A stretch of 64,000 nucleotides of DNA from Lunularia cruciata (lineage: Eukaryota; Streptophyta; Marchantiopsida; Lunulariales; Lunulariaceae): assembly GCA_948567375.1 (NCBI GenBank), contig OX419762.1, forward strand, positions 14,204,001 through 14,268,000, given 5' to 3'. This document shows, one piece after another, positions 31,829 through 43,499 of the stretch. Made by a program: the position numbers and the translations under genes. Numbering within the stretch: the first letter of the stretch is position 1; each line of letters opens with the position of its first letter. Below the pieces are notes generated by a model that was not told the origin of the DNA, searched no databases, and saw only the letters and a list, made by a program, of their open reading frames with translations.

Positions 31829-33539
31829 AGAGGTCTTGAACTTGTCATTGATTGCATTTGCTTTGCTCTTGTGGGTAGAAGGCATTGACGACACCATTTT
31901 CAATGGCTGTTGAAATTTAAGGTTTGCAATGGAATGGAAATAGAAACCAAATGAGAATAAGGAATATGTAAAGAAGAAAATTATTCAAAAACTGATTTGA
32001 TGTGAGAATAAGAGAAAGAAAAACCAAATTGGTATTTACATCTAGTGAGACCAAAAATAAAGAGAGAACGTGAATTGGAGAGAGACACTTCCAAATATTC
32101 AACAAAATCTATTTCCAATAATCAAAATACTCAAAAGTTAGTGTTGTGTAGTTCTAAATTTCCAATGACAACATATTCTAGTTTCACATAACTCTAATCT
32201 CCTTCAATGTTGGCTTGCAAAAGGTGTTGAATCTATGCAACTTATGTTTGTGTTGGATGGGAGTGCAACTTGGTTCAAGAGAAATCAACTACCACATGCA
32301 CATGTTTTGCATCAAGAAGGAATATGCATGTTCTCCCTTGCATGAAAAGTTTCAAATTCTCAAATTAGATGCTCTATGTTTCCTAATGATAGCATGGGCA
32401 TGTTTATTTTTCACCTAATCTAACCCCTAAGTCTTCACCATCCAACCCTTGATAGAAATTGAACGCCCTCCAAAACTTGGCAACTTCCCCATAAATCTCT
32501 CCCATTAAAAGCTAAGACACTAAGAGGAGGTTTCCCTACCTAAAAGAGAACTCATTGAAGTAGGGCTCAATAGGAGGTTTTAATAGTAGGGCACAATAGT
32601 GGTACTCATGGACTTCCATAAGTTATTTTACAAGTAACATGTAAATCTTTTTTTTGATAATTTTAAAGTGATTTAAACAAGTTTTACATGTATGCAACCA
32701 AATTCTTGTTACATGCACTCTGTACACAATAATGTAAAGTTCTACCAAATTTAATTCAAATTTGACATGTCTCCACTCTACTCAAAGGTAGGCAAGATGA
32801 TATTCTCAACATTCATGAAACTCTCTCATCTTTACATTTTGTCAATCCCTAGTTTTTCCTAGCTTCCCTAGCTTGTGGAATGAAACATTTAAATTTTTGG
32901 CTCTAGTGATTTTTCCAAATCAAAACAGTGAAGAAATGCTTAACATCTAATTAATATATTTTTATTGTCTTCTTTTTGCTAATGCTTATGTTTGGTATGA
33001 GATGGTAGAGCATCCCAATACTGAAATTTCACCAATGCATATCTCAATACACACTTGTGCCTCCTTGAAGAAAGTGTGTATATCATGTGGATAGGATCAC
33101 TTTTGACTTTCATATGTACAATAATCTGTTGAGAGTGGTGATTGTAAGTTTGCTAATGCTTTGGGTTGTGATTGTTATAGTGGTGGCTTTGTAAGAATCT
33201 GAACTTCTTTTAATATGAAGGATTTTTGAAGATGAATAACAATACAATTGTAAATAATAAGATTCATGGGCCCTTTTGAACTAAAAGGATATAAACAGAT
33301 ACATGAAGTGTCATTTAAAGACATGTGAGAACCCAATAATGACTTGGTAGAAAAATCTATTGGCATGGCCTTGCTAAAGAGAGGTTAAGAAAGGTGAATT
33401 ATGGTTTTTTCTAGTGTAGGTTTGAGGTTGTGATCGCAAGAAATGTTTGAAAAATTATTGGCCCCACATGAAGAGGATTTCAATCTGTTTCATGGGCCTT
33501 ATCTCCATCCATAACATAAGAAAAAAAAATATTTGAGAA
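31829..33539. other. AT-rich region, no gene recognised
   Basis: Beyond the repeat unit at 31829-31880, nothing with coding character was recognised. Short frames (62 residues at 32105-31917, 67 residues at 32215-32418) have no known motif. Confidence 0.5.
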
Positions 33540-34080
33540 TGTAATCTTCAAAGGATAAAAGACCTTAAGAGAAAAACATGAGAAAAAACAACAAGATTCA
33601 CACTCAATACTTTGATGCTCCAAAGCACCTTGACTTTATTGTATAGCAAAGAGGATTCCCTCAAAGGAAGCTCCATCCTTGGATCAAATACATGGATAGG
33701 TGACATGTCAGCAAGCTCTACCCCTTAGATTAGTTGCATGCATGGGTGCCATGTCAATTTTGATCCTATATGGTTGGTCAGACAATCTTTGACCAAAAGG
33801 AATCTTTAAGGAATGTTCTAGTAAGAATCAAAAATTGCATGAGTGAGATATCATGTGGAAAGCTCTCAATAAGATAGATAGGGGAGGAGGGAAAGCAAAG
33901 CCTTTCTTCCCTAAGGGGTTTAGAGAATCTGCACATTTATGATAATTCATCTGTTTGGGCCTCTAAAATTGGCTCTGAAGTTTTGAGGCTATTTTCAACT
34001 AGGTCAAGCAAAGGAGAGTCAAGGTCAAGCAACAGAGAGTACTTCTACTAGTAGGGCAGGCCCTATTAGTAGAAGTACTC
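33540..34080 (-). repeat. LTR family 1, truncated copy ending in a palindrome
   Basis: Starts TGTAATCTTC at 33540 and follows family 1 through 'gcaccttgactttattgtatagc' and 'tatggttggtcagac', then breaks off in the 155-bp repeat. The end (34037-34080) is an inverted duplication of that repeat's 'ctattagtagaagtactc' motif. Confidence 0.7.
34037..34080. repeat. Near-perfect 21-bp inverted repeat
   Basis: Arms GAGTACTTCTACTAGTAGGGC and GCCCTATTAGTAGAAGTACTC are separated by AG, with a single mismatch. The right arm is the motif common to all family 1 LTRs. Confidence 0.8.
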
Positions 34081-35198
34081 CCATTTTTTGACCTATATCT
34101 CTAACCCTAATGGTGCTATTGATTGCACATTTGACTATGCAAATGACAATGAGTCCAATGGTGTGATTAGTAGCCCTAATCAATGGCAAAAGTCATCATG
34201 ATTGACTACAAAAAAATTTAATATGACAATTTGGTGATTGGAATAGCAACGATTTCTTTCAAAATGCTTGAACCAATTGCAAGAAGCTTGGATTGTTCAA
34301 TTCAATAGATCTGATTCCATTATAACACATTTTGGTCTCTTACTCAATAGCTTATAACCAAATTAGGATTCTCTTGATCATTGCAAGTAGACAACAAAGG
34401 CTGCAAGTACAACTCTCTGAGTAGAATGTAACCTCAAATAGTCTTAACCAAAGGGATACAAGCTTCATATTCTATCAAGGGTTTTTCTTTGACTTGATAT
34501 TTTATTTATAGTGCCATGATAAGAGACATAACATTTTTTGATTGAATTGATTGTATTGAGTGTCTTCTCCAATGGGGATGTAGAGTTGAACTCATCAAAG
34601 TAGGTTTAATTGATCTTCCTAACTTATCATAAGCTATCCTATGCTCCAAGAAATATCCTATAAACTTATCCTATGCTCCAAGAAATCAATTTTGTTCAAT
34701 GTGATATAGACTCAAGCAACTCAGTGGATAGAATTCAATGTTCATAGTAACAACACTTTAATATTGATCTATATTTTCATCCAAATACATTTTTTAATTT
34801 TACATAAAGATCATCAGATAGCTTTTGCAAAGTCTTGAATTGCTTGTAATGCAAAATTCCTTCAAGTGAAAAATCAATAAGATCAACTCTAGAGTCATTC
34901 TTCTCCAATCAATGATAGAAAAATCTGATTCAACCATTGTTGTGTTTGGAAGGTAGAGGCAAGGCCTCCACAAAAATTTTCAAGCAACGGGAATCTGCCA
35001 AGCAATCATGTCCAACACTCTTTGAAGCCATTTGAAGCATCTATATTATTTAGTATTTCTTCTTTGAATAGTAGCTCTTCTTGTATAGCATAAAGGAACT
35101 TGGAGAATTGCGAATTGATAAGCTCAATATTGACATCTTTGAATTATGGTAATAAACCATGATTATGAAGCTAAAGGACTTTCACAAACTATCTCATA
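34081..35198. other. No gene recognised
   Basis: AT-rich DNA with no convincing coding frames or repeats, except a direct repeat of 'atcctatgctccaagaaat' at about 34634 and 34667. Confidence 0.45.
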
Positions 35199-35204
35199 TT
35201 GATG

Positions 35205-36221
35205 CAACAAAGCTCATGTGACAACATTGGAAGAAGTTCATCATTGCTTAGGCCAATCAGGAAGGAAGATAAGTCCAAGACATCATTTTGGGCTATTGAT
35301 CCTCAAGGTAAGATTATATCAATGGAGATTCTTACCATTTGGGTTAAAGAACACTCCTACCAAGTTCCAAAGGATAGGATCATGGATAGGATCCTAATAA
35401 GGTTAGATTTTATTCATACTATATTGAAAACATTTTGGTCTATAGCACTATTACGGAGGAGCATGAGAGACATTTGTTGGAGGTGTTTGAGAAATAGAGA
35501 TCTCATGGACTCAAATTACATCTTGGTAACTATCAATTCTTCCATGAGCAAGTTGAGTATTTGGGTCACATTATCTACCCTAGAGGACTTGGTGCTCAGT
35601 AGACCAAGGTGGAGGCTATTTCGTGTATTCCTTGACCTATGGATATGAGTAGAGTGCAAGCATTCCTTAAGTTGGTGAGCTTCTATTGTTGATATGTTAG
35701 AGGATTTGGTGCCATTGCCAACGGCTTGACCAAGCTGACCAAGCTTACACATGAGTGGTGTTGGGGAGATGAGCATGAGAGCTTTTATAAAGCTCAAGGA
35801 CAAGTTGACATCTACCCTATTCTAAGGAGAGTGATCAAAGGATGAACATTCCAAGTTCACATGATTGGAGTATGTCAAGGCTTGGAGCGATGCTCACCCA
35901 ATATGATGATAAGGGGAAGGAGTTTGTGGTGGCCTTTGCTAGTTGCTCCAACAATTCAGTAAAGGTGAAGTATAGTTCATATGAAAGAGAGTCCTTGGAA
36001 GCAATATGGGTAGTAGCATATTTTTGATGTTACCTATTTGGTAAATCCTTCACTCTCATCATTGATCATCAACTATTAATTGATCATGAAGTGGTTGAGG
36101 GAGTCCGACAAGCTTTAAAGGAAGCTTGCATGATGGGCTTTAATTTTACAAGAGTATGATTTCATGGTTATTCATAGACTTTGAGTGGTGAACCATGATG
36201 CAAATAGGTTGAGTAGAATCT
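35205..36221 (+). pseudogene. RT palm to RNase H of gypsy element D
   Basis: In broken frames the plus strand carries a Ty3/gypsy RT palm (EEDKSKT-like and FWGIDPQGK-like blocks at about 35262-35310, then 'tttgggttaaagaacac' for the FGLKNTP motif), the RT-RNase H connection (VEYLGHIIYPRGL-like at about 35551), and RNase H (LGAMLTQYDDKGKEFVVAFASCSNN at 35884-35960, then YSSYERESLEAIWVVAYF). It ends at about 36215 in a sequence equivalent to DANRLSRI, where an LTR is inserted. The lineage differs from elements A and C. Frameshifts and stops make it non-functional. Confidence 0.75.
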
Positions 36222-37130
36222 TGTAACAATCCGAGGACAAGGGAACTCTTCAAGAGAGAAAACATAGATTTCACACTCAATCCTTTGATGCTCCAAAAGA
36301 GGACCTTCTCTTTATTATATAGCCAAGGAAGACCTCCTCCAAGGAAGCTCCACCATAGGATTAGGTACATGGATAGGTGACCTATCAGCAAGCTCCACCT
36401 TTAGATTACTTGCTTGGATGGGTGACATGTCTGTCCTCATCCTATCTGGTTGGTCAAATAGGCTTTGATCAGAGGGGATCTTTTAGCAAATCTTCTTGTA
36501 AGAATCTCATAATCATGTGGGTGAGGTACAGTTGGAAAGGTCTTGGTGAGACAAACCAAGGAGGAGGGAAAGGCCAGCCTTTTCTTTGTCAAAGGGGGGG
36601 GGGGAGGTTGAACACATTTTCAAGGCTTAATTCATCTATTTAGGCCTCTAAAATTGCCTTTGAAGTTTTTAGGCCTATTTTTGTTCCTACCCTATTAATA
36701 GAAGTACTCTTTTGGTGATACCTCTGTCTGATCTACTTAGTCCATCATGTATAACATCCTCCCACATATTACCAAACCAAATTTCATCTCTAGATCATGT
36801 GTCTAGCTATTGATTCTAAAGTCTTCAAGCATATTTCAATTTCTGGCTTATTAGTAGAAGTACTCTTTTGGTGATACCTCTATCTGATTTACTTAGTCCA
36901 TCACGTTTAACATCTTTAGATGTTACCAAACCAAATTTCATCTCTAGATCATGTGTTTATTTATTGATTCTTAAGTCTTCAAGCATGTTTTGATTCTTGG
37001 CCTATTAATAGAAGTACTCTTTTGGTGATACTTCTATCTAATCTACTTAGTTCATCATGTATAACATCATCCTAGATGTTACCAAACTAAATTTCATCTC
37101 TAGATCATATGTCTAGTAACTGGTATGACA
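36222..37130 (-). repeat. Solo LTR, family 1, three-unit variant
   Basis: Ends TGTAACAATCC and GGTATGACA; 909 bp. Flanks are aatct on the left and aatcc on the right, a likely 5-bp target duplication with one change. The 155-bp unit occurs three times (from 36692, 36847 and 37002), against two in the 2536 copy. No primer site adjoins it, so this is a solo LTR inside element D. Confidence 0.8.
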
Positions 37131-37600
37131 AATCCCATGTCCCAACCATCAAGATTAGAATGGAGTTGTTACACCACTTCTAGCATCACACCTAGATTGC
37201 TCGGACACTAGAGTATTAATGTCGGTAGTCAAAGGTATTTTGGTAGTTGCTCATAGGAATCTCAATTGATGATCAGATACTTGATAGGCATCACCACTCA
37301 AACACTTGTGAGCTCTATGCCTATCGAGAAGATTCAAGCACATGCTGAGGGCAATGGATTGAGTGGATAGGGTAATCTTGGGACACAACCAATACCTATT
37401 AGGGAGAGCGATCTACTTGGAGTCTGTCTAGGTGAGCATGGTCTACTTGGATTACACCCTTGGTCTACTTGAGGTGCAATACAAGACATATGGAGCTTGT
37501 AGCCATATTGGAGGGAGTTTTTCACACGAAGGTTGGGACCTCTAGTGGTTAGGAGCATGACACTACTACTCCAAAGGGCCTAGTGTAGCATCCAATCAAT
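37131..37600. other. Non-coding stretch after solo LTR
   Basis: No gene. The part at 37184-37270 ('acctagattgctcggacac' and following) resembles 40268-40350, hinting at a shared repeat of unknown type. Confidence 0.4.
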
Positions 37601-38365
37601 ATGTCTTCCACTCCTACATCAATTATAGAGGATACTTGGGAACTAGATCTAGGACCTAAGCTTATAAGAGGAGAAAGACGAAGAGTTTGGAAGTTCTTGA
37701 GGAACTACACAAGTTGTTTTGCCTTCAATATGAAGGATTTGGGTGCTCTACTAGGACATGGTATTCAAATTGAGCTTACTAGCAATACACCAATTTTTTG
37801 ACATCCCTACAAATACAATGACATGGAGACGATATTGATTTAAAGCTAGAGTAGAGACCTTTCTGAGGCTAGTTTGGTGGAGATTTCACATGGAGAGAAT
37901 GTGTGAACTATAGTGATGCCAACCAAGAAGGATATGCATGGCAACTATACCAATAGGCAAATGTGTGGAGATTACCATCCTATCAACCAAAAACTAGGGC
38001 TAATCGGTATGCCATGCCTACACCGGAGCTGATCTTTGATACAATTGGGCATGCAAAGGTCTTTAGTACTTGGATCTTAGAGCAAGATATCATCAGTTGC
38101 CAACCAAGGAGGAAGATAAGTCCAAAACAACATTTTGGACTATTTATCCTCACGACAAAGATGTGTTATATTAGTGGAGGTTCTTACTATTTGGGTTAAA
38201 GAACACTCTTCCCAAGTTCCAAAGGGTCATGGACAAGATCCTAGTGAAATTGGATTTTGCTCAGTGCTATATTGATGATATTTTGGTCCATAGCACTATT
38301 GTAGAGGAGAATGAGAGATAGTTGTTGGAGGTGTTTTTGAGGTTGAGATCTGATGGACTCAAATT
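37601..38365 (+). pseudogene. RT N-terminal half of a second gypsy D copy
   Basis: A 66-residue frame at 37601 has the pre-RT segment (TSCFAFNMKDLGAL), followed in broken frames by RT motifs: VMPTKKDMHGNYT, MCGDYHPINQK, and AMPTPELIFDTIGHAKVFST at about 38011-38070, then FGLKNT-like and a YIDDI-equivalent at about 38265. It overlaps in homology with 35225-35510, so it is a separate copy. It stops at 38365, fused to an LRR relic. Confidence 0.7.
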
Positions 38366-39180
38366 ATATCCAAGGGAAGTCTATCCAACCTCTTGTAGTT
38401 CATCACACTCAGTTCTACAAGAGAAGTTAGTAATCCCAATGACTTGCATATGCGCTCAATCTCTCCAACATCTATTTTGCATTAATTTCAATCTTGTTAG
38501 TTGTCCTAAAGAATCATCAATAATCTCACATTTGCGTATGCATGAGGGCCTAGAAGTGATTCAATATCCTAGTACTCCTCAAAAATTGCTCCAAAGTTGT
38601 AGTTGTGGTCGAGCATAAGTCTAGTTCCTTTAGAGCAATTAGTTGACATATACTCTCATCTAGAGATACAATTCTGGTACACTCAAGTATATGTATCCTT
38701 TCAAGCGCTCCTTGTCCCTCTAAACTATTTGGGAAACACTTTGGACTCATATATTGGTAGACCAATAGTCTTTTAGAGATTGGTGAATTATCTTAGGGAC
38801 TAAGGGATGTAGCTTAGTCGAGGAATTCAATGTAATTGCAAACCCAGAGTGATGTCTAGAACCCTATTGAACTTGGTAGACTTGCTTGTCCAAGAAGGTG
38901 AACTAGGTTAAGATATATAAAGGTTTTCAAGGAGCCCAAGGACTCACATAACACATACTCATATAGTGGTAGACCAATTGTCTTTTAGAGATTGGTGAAT
39001 TATCCTAGGGACTAAGGGATGTAGCTTAGTCAAGGAATTCAATGTAATTGCAAACCCAGAGTGATGTCCAGAACCCTATTGAACTTGGAAGACTTGCTTG
39101 TGCAAGAAGGTGAACTAGTTTAAGATCTATAAAGGTTTTCAAGGAGCCCAAGGACTCACATAACACATAACAATTACGAC
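38366..39180 (-). pseudogene. Second LRR relic of HNL family, with internal duplication
   Basis: On the minus strand the sequence follows the same LRR region as 8830-9400, for example a 71-residue frame (38765-38550) with NSLEGQGALERIHILECTRI and ICQLIALKELDLCSTTTTT, related to LGALERLQIDNCTSF and VCQLTALRELDLYPTTTA in HNL copy 2. Positions 38945-39175 repeat 38750-38940. Frames are broken. It is joined on the left to a retrotransposon RT. Confidence 0.75.
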
Positions 39181-39299
39181 GGGCATTTTGCATTTTAAGC
39201 TCAAATTGTACCATATCGGTACAAGTTGAGCTCAAATTGTTGAGCTTGAAGTTGAGCTCAAAGTTGAGCTTGAGTCCTGATTTCACCTTTTGGGTTCAA

Positions 39300-39810
39300 A
39301 TCTAACATCATTATCTAAAATTGACTCCATTTTGAGTAAATTTGGGCAATATTTCCACACATTGTCTGCCCCATTGCCAAATCTATATCAATTCACATAG
39401 AGCTTTTGCACATGGTCATTCTCAATGAAATTTGAACCATGATCAAGGTACCAATAATCAACCAAGCTTGGAAATACCACCAACACTTTCAGTTCTTGCA
39501 CCCAATTTTCTCCTCACTCTCACTTCTCTTGGATGTAATTAGTTCTTCTTCAACTCAAATCAACTAAAATCAAATCAGTACTTGATCAACCACTCAACAA
39601 ATCTATCAATAATTAAACATTGATTATAGTTAAGCCACACCCACTCTAGCTAAGAGATTCCAAATGATGCTTGTTGACCTCTATCCACCATAGCCAAGAA
39701 TTTGAAAGCTCAACATCAAAGAAGTCAGTTCTCCAAAATTGCACTTCAAAAGTATACCCCTAATATCAACCTAGGTCTCCAACCCTAACGATACCATTTA
39801 AAGCACATCC
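39300..39810. repeat. Left arm of large inverted repeat
   Basis: Blocks such as 'gcacttcaaaagtatac' (39745), 'gaaagctcaacatcaaagaagt' and 'caccaacactttcagttcttgca' recur as reverse complements at 40480-40770. Identity is moderate. The arm is itself the AT-rich segment shared with 9480-9910. Confidence 0.6.
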
Positions 39811-39984
39811 AACAATGCAAATGGTGCAAGTGACGGTGCATACCATATGAATAACCCTAATATCAAATTGGAATGTGGATAAGTAATTTTTGAATAATTG
39901 TCAAAATGCCATTGACTATCAACACTACTACTCTAACATCCAAACAATATAGCTTCCACACCACAAATGTCATGACAAAATAAG

Positions 39985-40258
39985 TAAATTAAAAAGATTT
40001 TCATTTGAGATAAATATTAAGTTTATTTTGCTCTACAAGATTATCAAGATTTGATTAACAATCTATTGATTTCAAAAGCTTTAATATATGTTCAAAATTT
40101 TATTTTATTTTTTTCTTTCTTCTTTTTAAGAGACAAAGTCAACTTTTTTTATTTTTCCATAATGGAAACAAAACTTATTGTGGTGTAATATCTTTGAAAG
40201 TCATACATATATTTACTAAAAGATTGCCATAAGATTACAAGGACCAAGCGACCAAACA
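39985..40258. repeat. HNL 3' flank, fourth copy
   Basis: Matches 7620-7920, 10130-10410 and 19020-19270, for example 'acaagattatcaagatttgatta' and 'gaaagtcatacatatattta'. It stops at 40258 after 'aagcgaccaaacatg'. Confidence 0.7.
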
Positions 40259-40454
40259 TGTCATGCCATTTGCAGTGTCGCATCTAGATTGCTTGGACAT
40301 TGGAGTTACAGTGATACTAGTTAGAGTTACTTTAGTAGTTTCTCACAGATTACTTTCTGACGGTCAGATTTTGTGTTTGGGGTACTGACTTCATGGTGGG
40401 GCCCACTATCACTTTGCACCGTTTGCATCATCAAGTGTGCCGTCAATGGGACTG

Positions 40455-40990
40455 TTAGGGTTTCAGACCTAGCTTGAGTCCAAGGGTATACTTTTGAAGT
40501 ACAGCTCTTGAGAGCTCACTTCTTTGATGTTGAGCCTTCAAATTTCTAGCTATAGTGGACAAAGGCCGACTACCATCATCTAGATTCTCTTAGCTAGAGT
40601 GGGTGTGGCTTGACTGTAATTAGTGCCCAATTGTTGGAAGTCTATAGAGTGACAAATCAAGTACTGATCTGAGTTGAGTTGATTTGAGAGTTGTGGACAA
40701 TCTGATTACATCAGAGAAGTGAAGTCAAGGGGAAATTGAGTGCAGGAACTTTGAGTGTTGGTGGTATCTCCAAGCTCGGTGGATCGTTGGTAGCTCGGTT
40801 GAAGTTCAATTTTTCCTTGGTGTGCAGAAATTCATTGCTTGATGTAGATTTGGCAGTAAGGTAGATGGTGTGCGGAAACATTGGCCAATTTTTGAGCATT
40901 GGTTGTGATTTTGAGCTCAAGAGGTGAAGGCATGACCAATTTGTTGCAAGTTGAGCTCATAAAGTAAAATTGAAGGTGGAGTTGGGAAAC
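40455..40990. repeat. Right arm of large inverted repeat
   Basis: Reverse-complement counterpart of 39300-39810, including 'gggtatacttttgaagta', 'ttctttgatgttgagcc' and 'gagtgttggtggtat'. The arms are separated by about 640 bp. Confidence 0.6.
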
Positions 40991-42540
40991 TATTCTTGTG
41001 AATTTGTGATTTGGAGAAACCTATTTTTTCAATTTGGCTTGAGTGAAGAGTTAGCAAAGGATTTGGTGGTAAGCCAAATTTAGGGTTTATGTCAGATTTT
41101 GCTAGAGTTTACATCAAATTTTGGCCAGATTTGGAGGAGTTTCACCAACTTGGAAGAGTTTTGCAAGTTTGGAGGAGTTTCACAAGATTTTGGAGGAGGT
41201 TCAAAGTAGCAAGAAGAAAGACCTCATTTGGCTGAATCTCGGCATTTAGAGGCTTCAAGGCATAGGGCTGTGGGCTATGAGAGACTATGAAGGCCTAGAA
41301 GGGCCAACGAGCTAGCTTGTTGGCGTGTGGCTAGCTAGTTTAGAGTAGATCTTGGTCATTGGTTGGCAAAATCTGCTCATCCTACTAGATTGTGCACAAT
41401 AGTGTTTTACTCCTAGATCTCTTGTTCCTAGACTGGTGCCCTAGCCAACTGGTGCACCCTCACTTGTTGTCCTAGTGACTGTGCCACTATTATTTATACA
41501 CTAGTAGCTTTGGCTAGGAGAGGCAGTGTGATCCCATTCTTGGTGATCTTGGTAGCTTAGGACTTAGCTATGAACTTCTCTTATGTCAAATGCCAAATGG
41601 TGGCAGAGTTGGTCCCGTGTTGTTTTATGAGATGGAAGGTTTTTGTTTATATTTCTTGTGATTGGACCCCCTCCATTCTTTGCTTCCTATTTGTGCACCA
41701 CGTTTGTGTGAGGTGCTTACTCAAAAGTTTATTACACTTCTTGGCTTGCAATTTTCAAGCATCCAAGAGGAAAGAGATTCTTTGGAAGTTTTTGTAGTAT
41801 TTGTTGGTTGATCTCTTCTTGTGCACTTCTCTACATGCACCATGTAGCCATGTATGATGTCTTTGCAAGTAATTCAGAGTTGGTTTGATTGATTATGTCT
41901 TTTGGTGTGAGATTTTTAACATCAAGAACAAGTGGCCTTGAAATTTTTCCTAATTGCATCCATGTACTTGAAATGTTTTGCTTTGTAAAGGTCAAGCAAG
42001 CTACATCATTTCTAGTAGATGAAACAACATGTAGCAGACCATCCTTCCAATGGTTGATAGACACTCCAAACTTGCTACATTTCTTTATGGATGCATGGAC
42101 TTTGCTTCCCATTCATTATTACCTGTTGGACAAACAATGCAAATGCTTTGTTGCTTATTGCTTATGAATGTATAGGGAGCTGACATAAAAATGGAGTAGT
42201 TTGAACATGTTACTTGTGCCTCTTTTGCAATACTAAAAATTACTCCAACTTGTAAGAGATAGGCCATGGTAAAACTAAGAAATCTATCGTCAAGAGTAGG
42301 AAAAACAAGGTTGGTGTTGAGCAAGGGGAGTGCATTGGCAGAGCGGGACAATGTGCCCCTATCTTTACCTAGTTTTCAAAAAGGTGCATGTATTTGTAAA
42401 TTGGACCTCTCTTTGTGAATATTATATATCTTTGTGCACATATTCATAAATTCCCTTAAGAAAAAGTGCACATATCATTAAATTGTACCATTGTTTGTGA
42501 ATATTATAGCTTTTTGTGCTTGTATCTGTGAGTTTTCCAT
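40991..42540. other. No gene recognised
   Basis: G/T-rich short direct repeats ('ttggaggagtttcac') occur at 41130-41210. A 93-residue minus-strand frame at 42112-41831 shows no recognised motif, though it could belong to the transposase relic upstream. Confidence 0.4.
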
Positions 42541-43210
42541 GATCTAACTCATGTCATTATAGATCACTTGTCCATTGATGGAGTAAGATACTTTCCAACT
42601 AAAGTAAGTTTTCCTTTGTGCTAAGGGGAGAGTGCTTCCATCCACCAATCCTACACACTTAAGGATCCTTTTGCTTCAAATATTGGCAAAATCTTTTCTC
42701 TTTCTTCCATATCAGACCAAAAAACCTCTTTTGCTAGATTTTCTATAATGGTTGTGATAACTCTCATTGAATTGGGTGGTGAACACGATGCTATTACCCC
42801 ACAAGTTGGTACCTCTAGCTATACATGCACCATTCCTATTTTGGCCAAATTTGTCCCATGAAACAGCAAGTTGGATCCACACATGGGCCTGCTCCCTTCC
42901 CAAGTTTCTCTCCTTGAACACCTCACAATCTCTAACTAGCACTAGCAAGGTATAAAATGAATTCACATCCATCTGCATGCATTTTTAAAAGGAATTGGAT
43001 TTAGATTTTGAAAAGCATAGTAAAAACTTTGCTAGGGTAATCCATGATAGTTTTGTCTACCAGGTAGCGAGTGGCATGGACAAAGTCGCACCATTCTAAC
43101 AATAAAGCACACTCTTCCATGTGAGCACAATTTTCATCCTCATCCATATCCCAAAACCTATCTTCATCATCAATATCAAGTTCATGTTCAAACTCACCTT
43201 GCCATCTCAC
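42540..43210 (-). pseudogene. PIF/Harbinger-like transposase relic
   Basis: Minus-strand frames run in order: an acidic 69-residue piece (43210-43001) ending in YPSKVFTMLFKI, an 88-residue piece (42978-42712) with a helical region LGREQAHVWIQLAVSWDKFGQ then GNSIVFTTQF, continuing to VWSDMEEREKI, and after a shift at about 42660 a stretch CVGLVDGSTLPLAQRKTYF followed by SYSINGQVI. The VGxVDG block with a later YF...K...Y.IN.QV resembles the first catalytic Asp region of PIF/Harbinger (DDE_Tnp_4-type) transposases. The remaining catalytic residues were not found. Confidence 0.55.
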
Positions 43211-43499
43211 TTTGCATAGCCTTTTTCATCTCATGTGTCAACTTTTGCCGGGTATTGAGGCAGGCCATATTGAGAATCATTGTATATCCTCCACAACAAA
43301 CACCAACACCTACCACCAACATCAAGCGAGATACACCTTACCTCTAAACTCTCGTAGGCCTAATAAGCGGGAGGTGCACATCATCTTGGCTACATTATAC
43401 ATTTGCAAATATTACAGATCTCAAACCTTCTTTTCACTTCCATGCAGTCAAGACCTCTTTTTGAGTCCCATCTATCTTTTTCTTTCTCTAACTCCTGCT

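Noticed and set aside
31115..31880. Repeats of about 50 bp considered as a CRISPR-like array
   Set aside because: Only three units, adjacent with no unique spacers, interrupted by an LTR, in a plant nuclear context.
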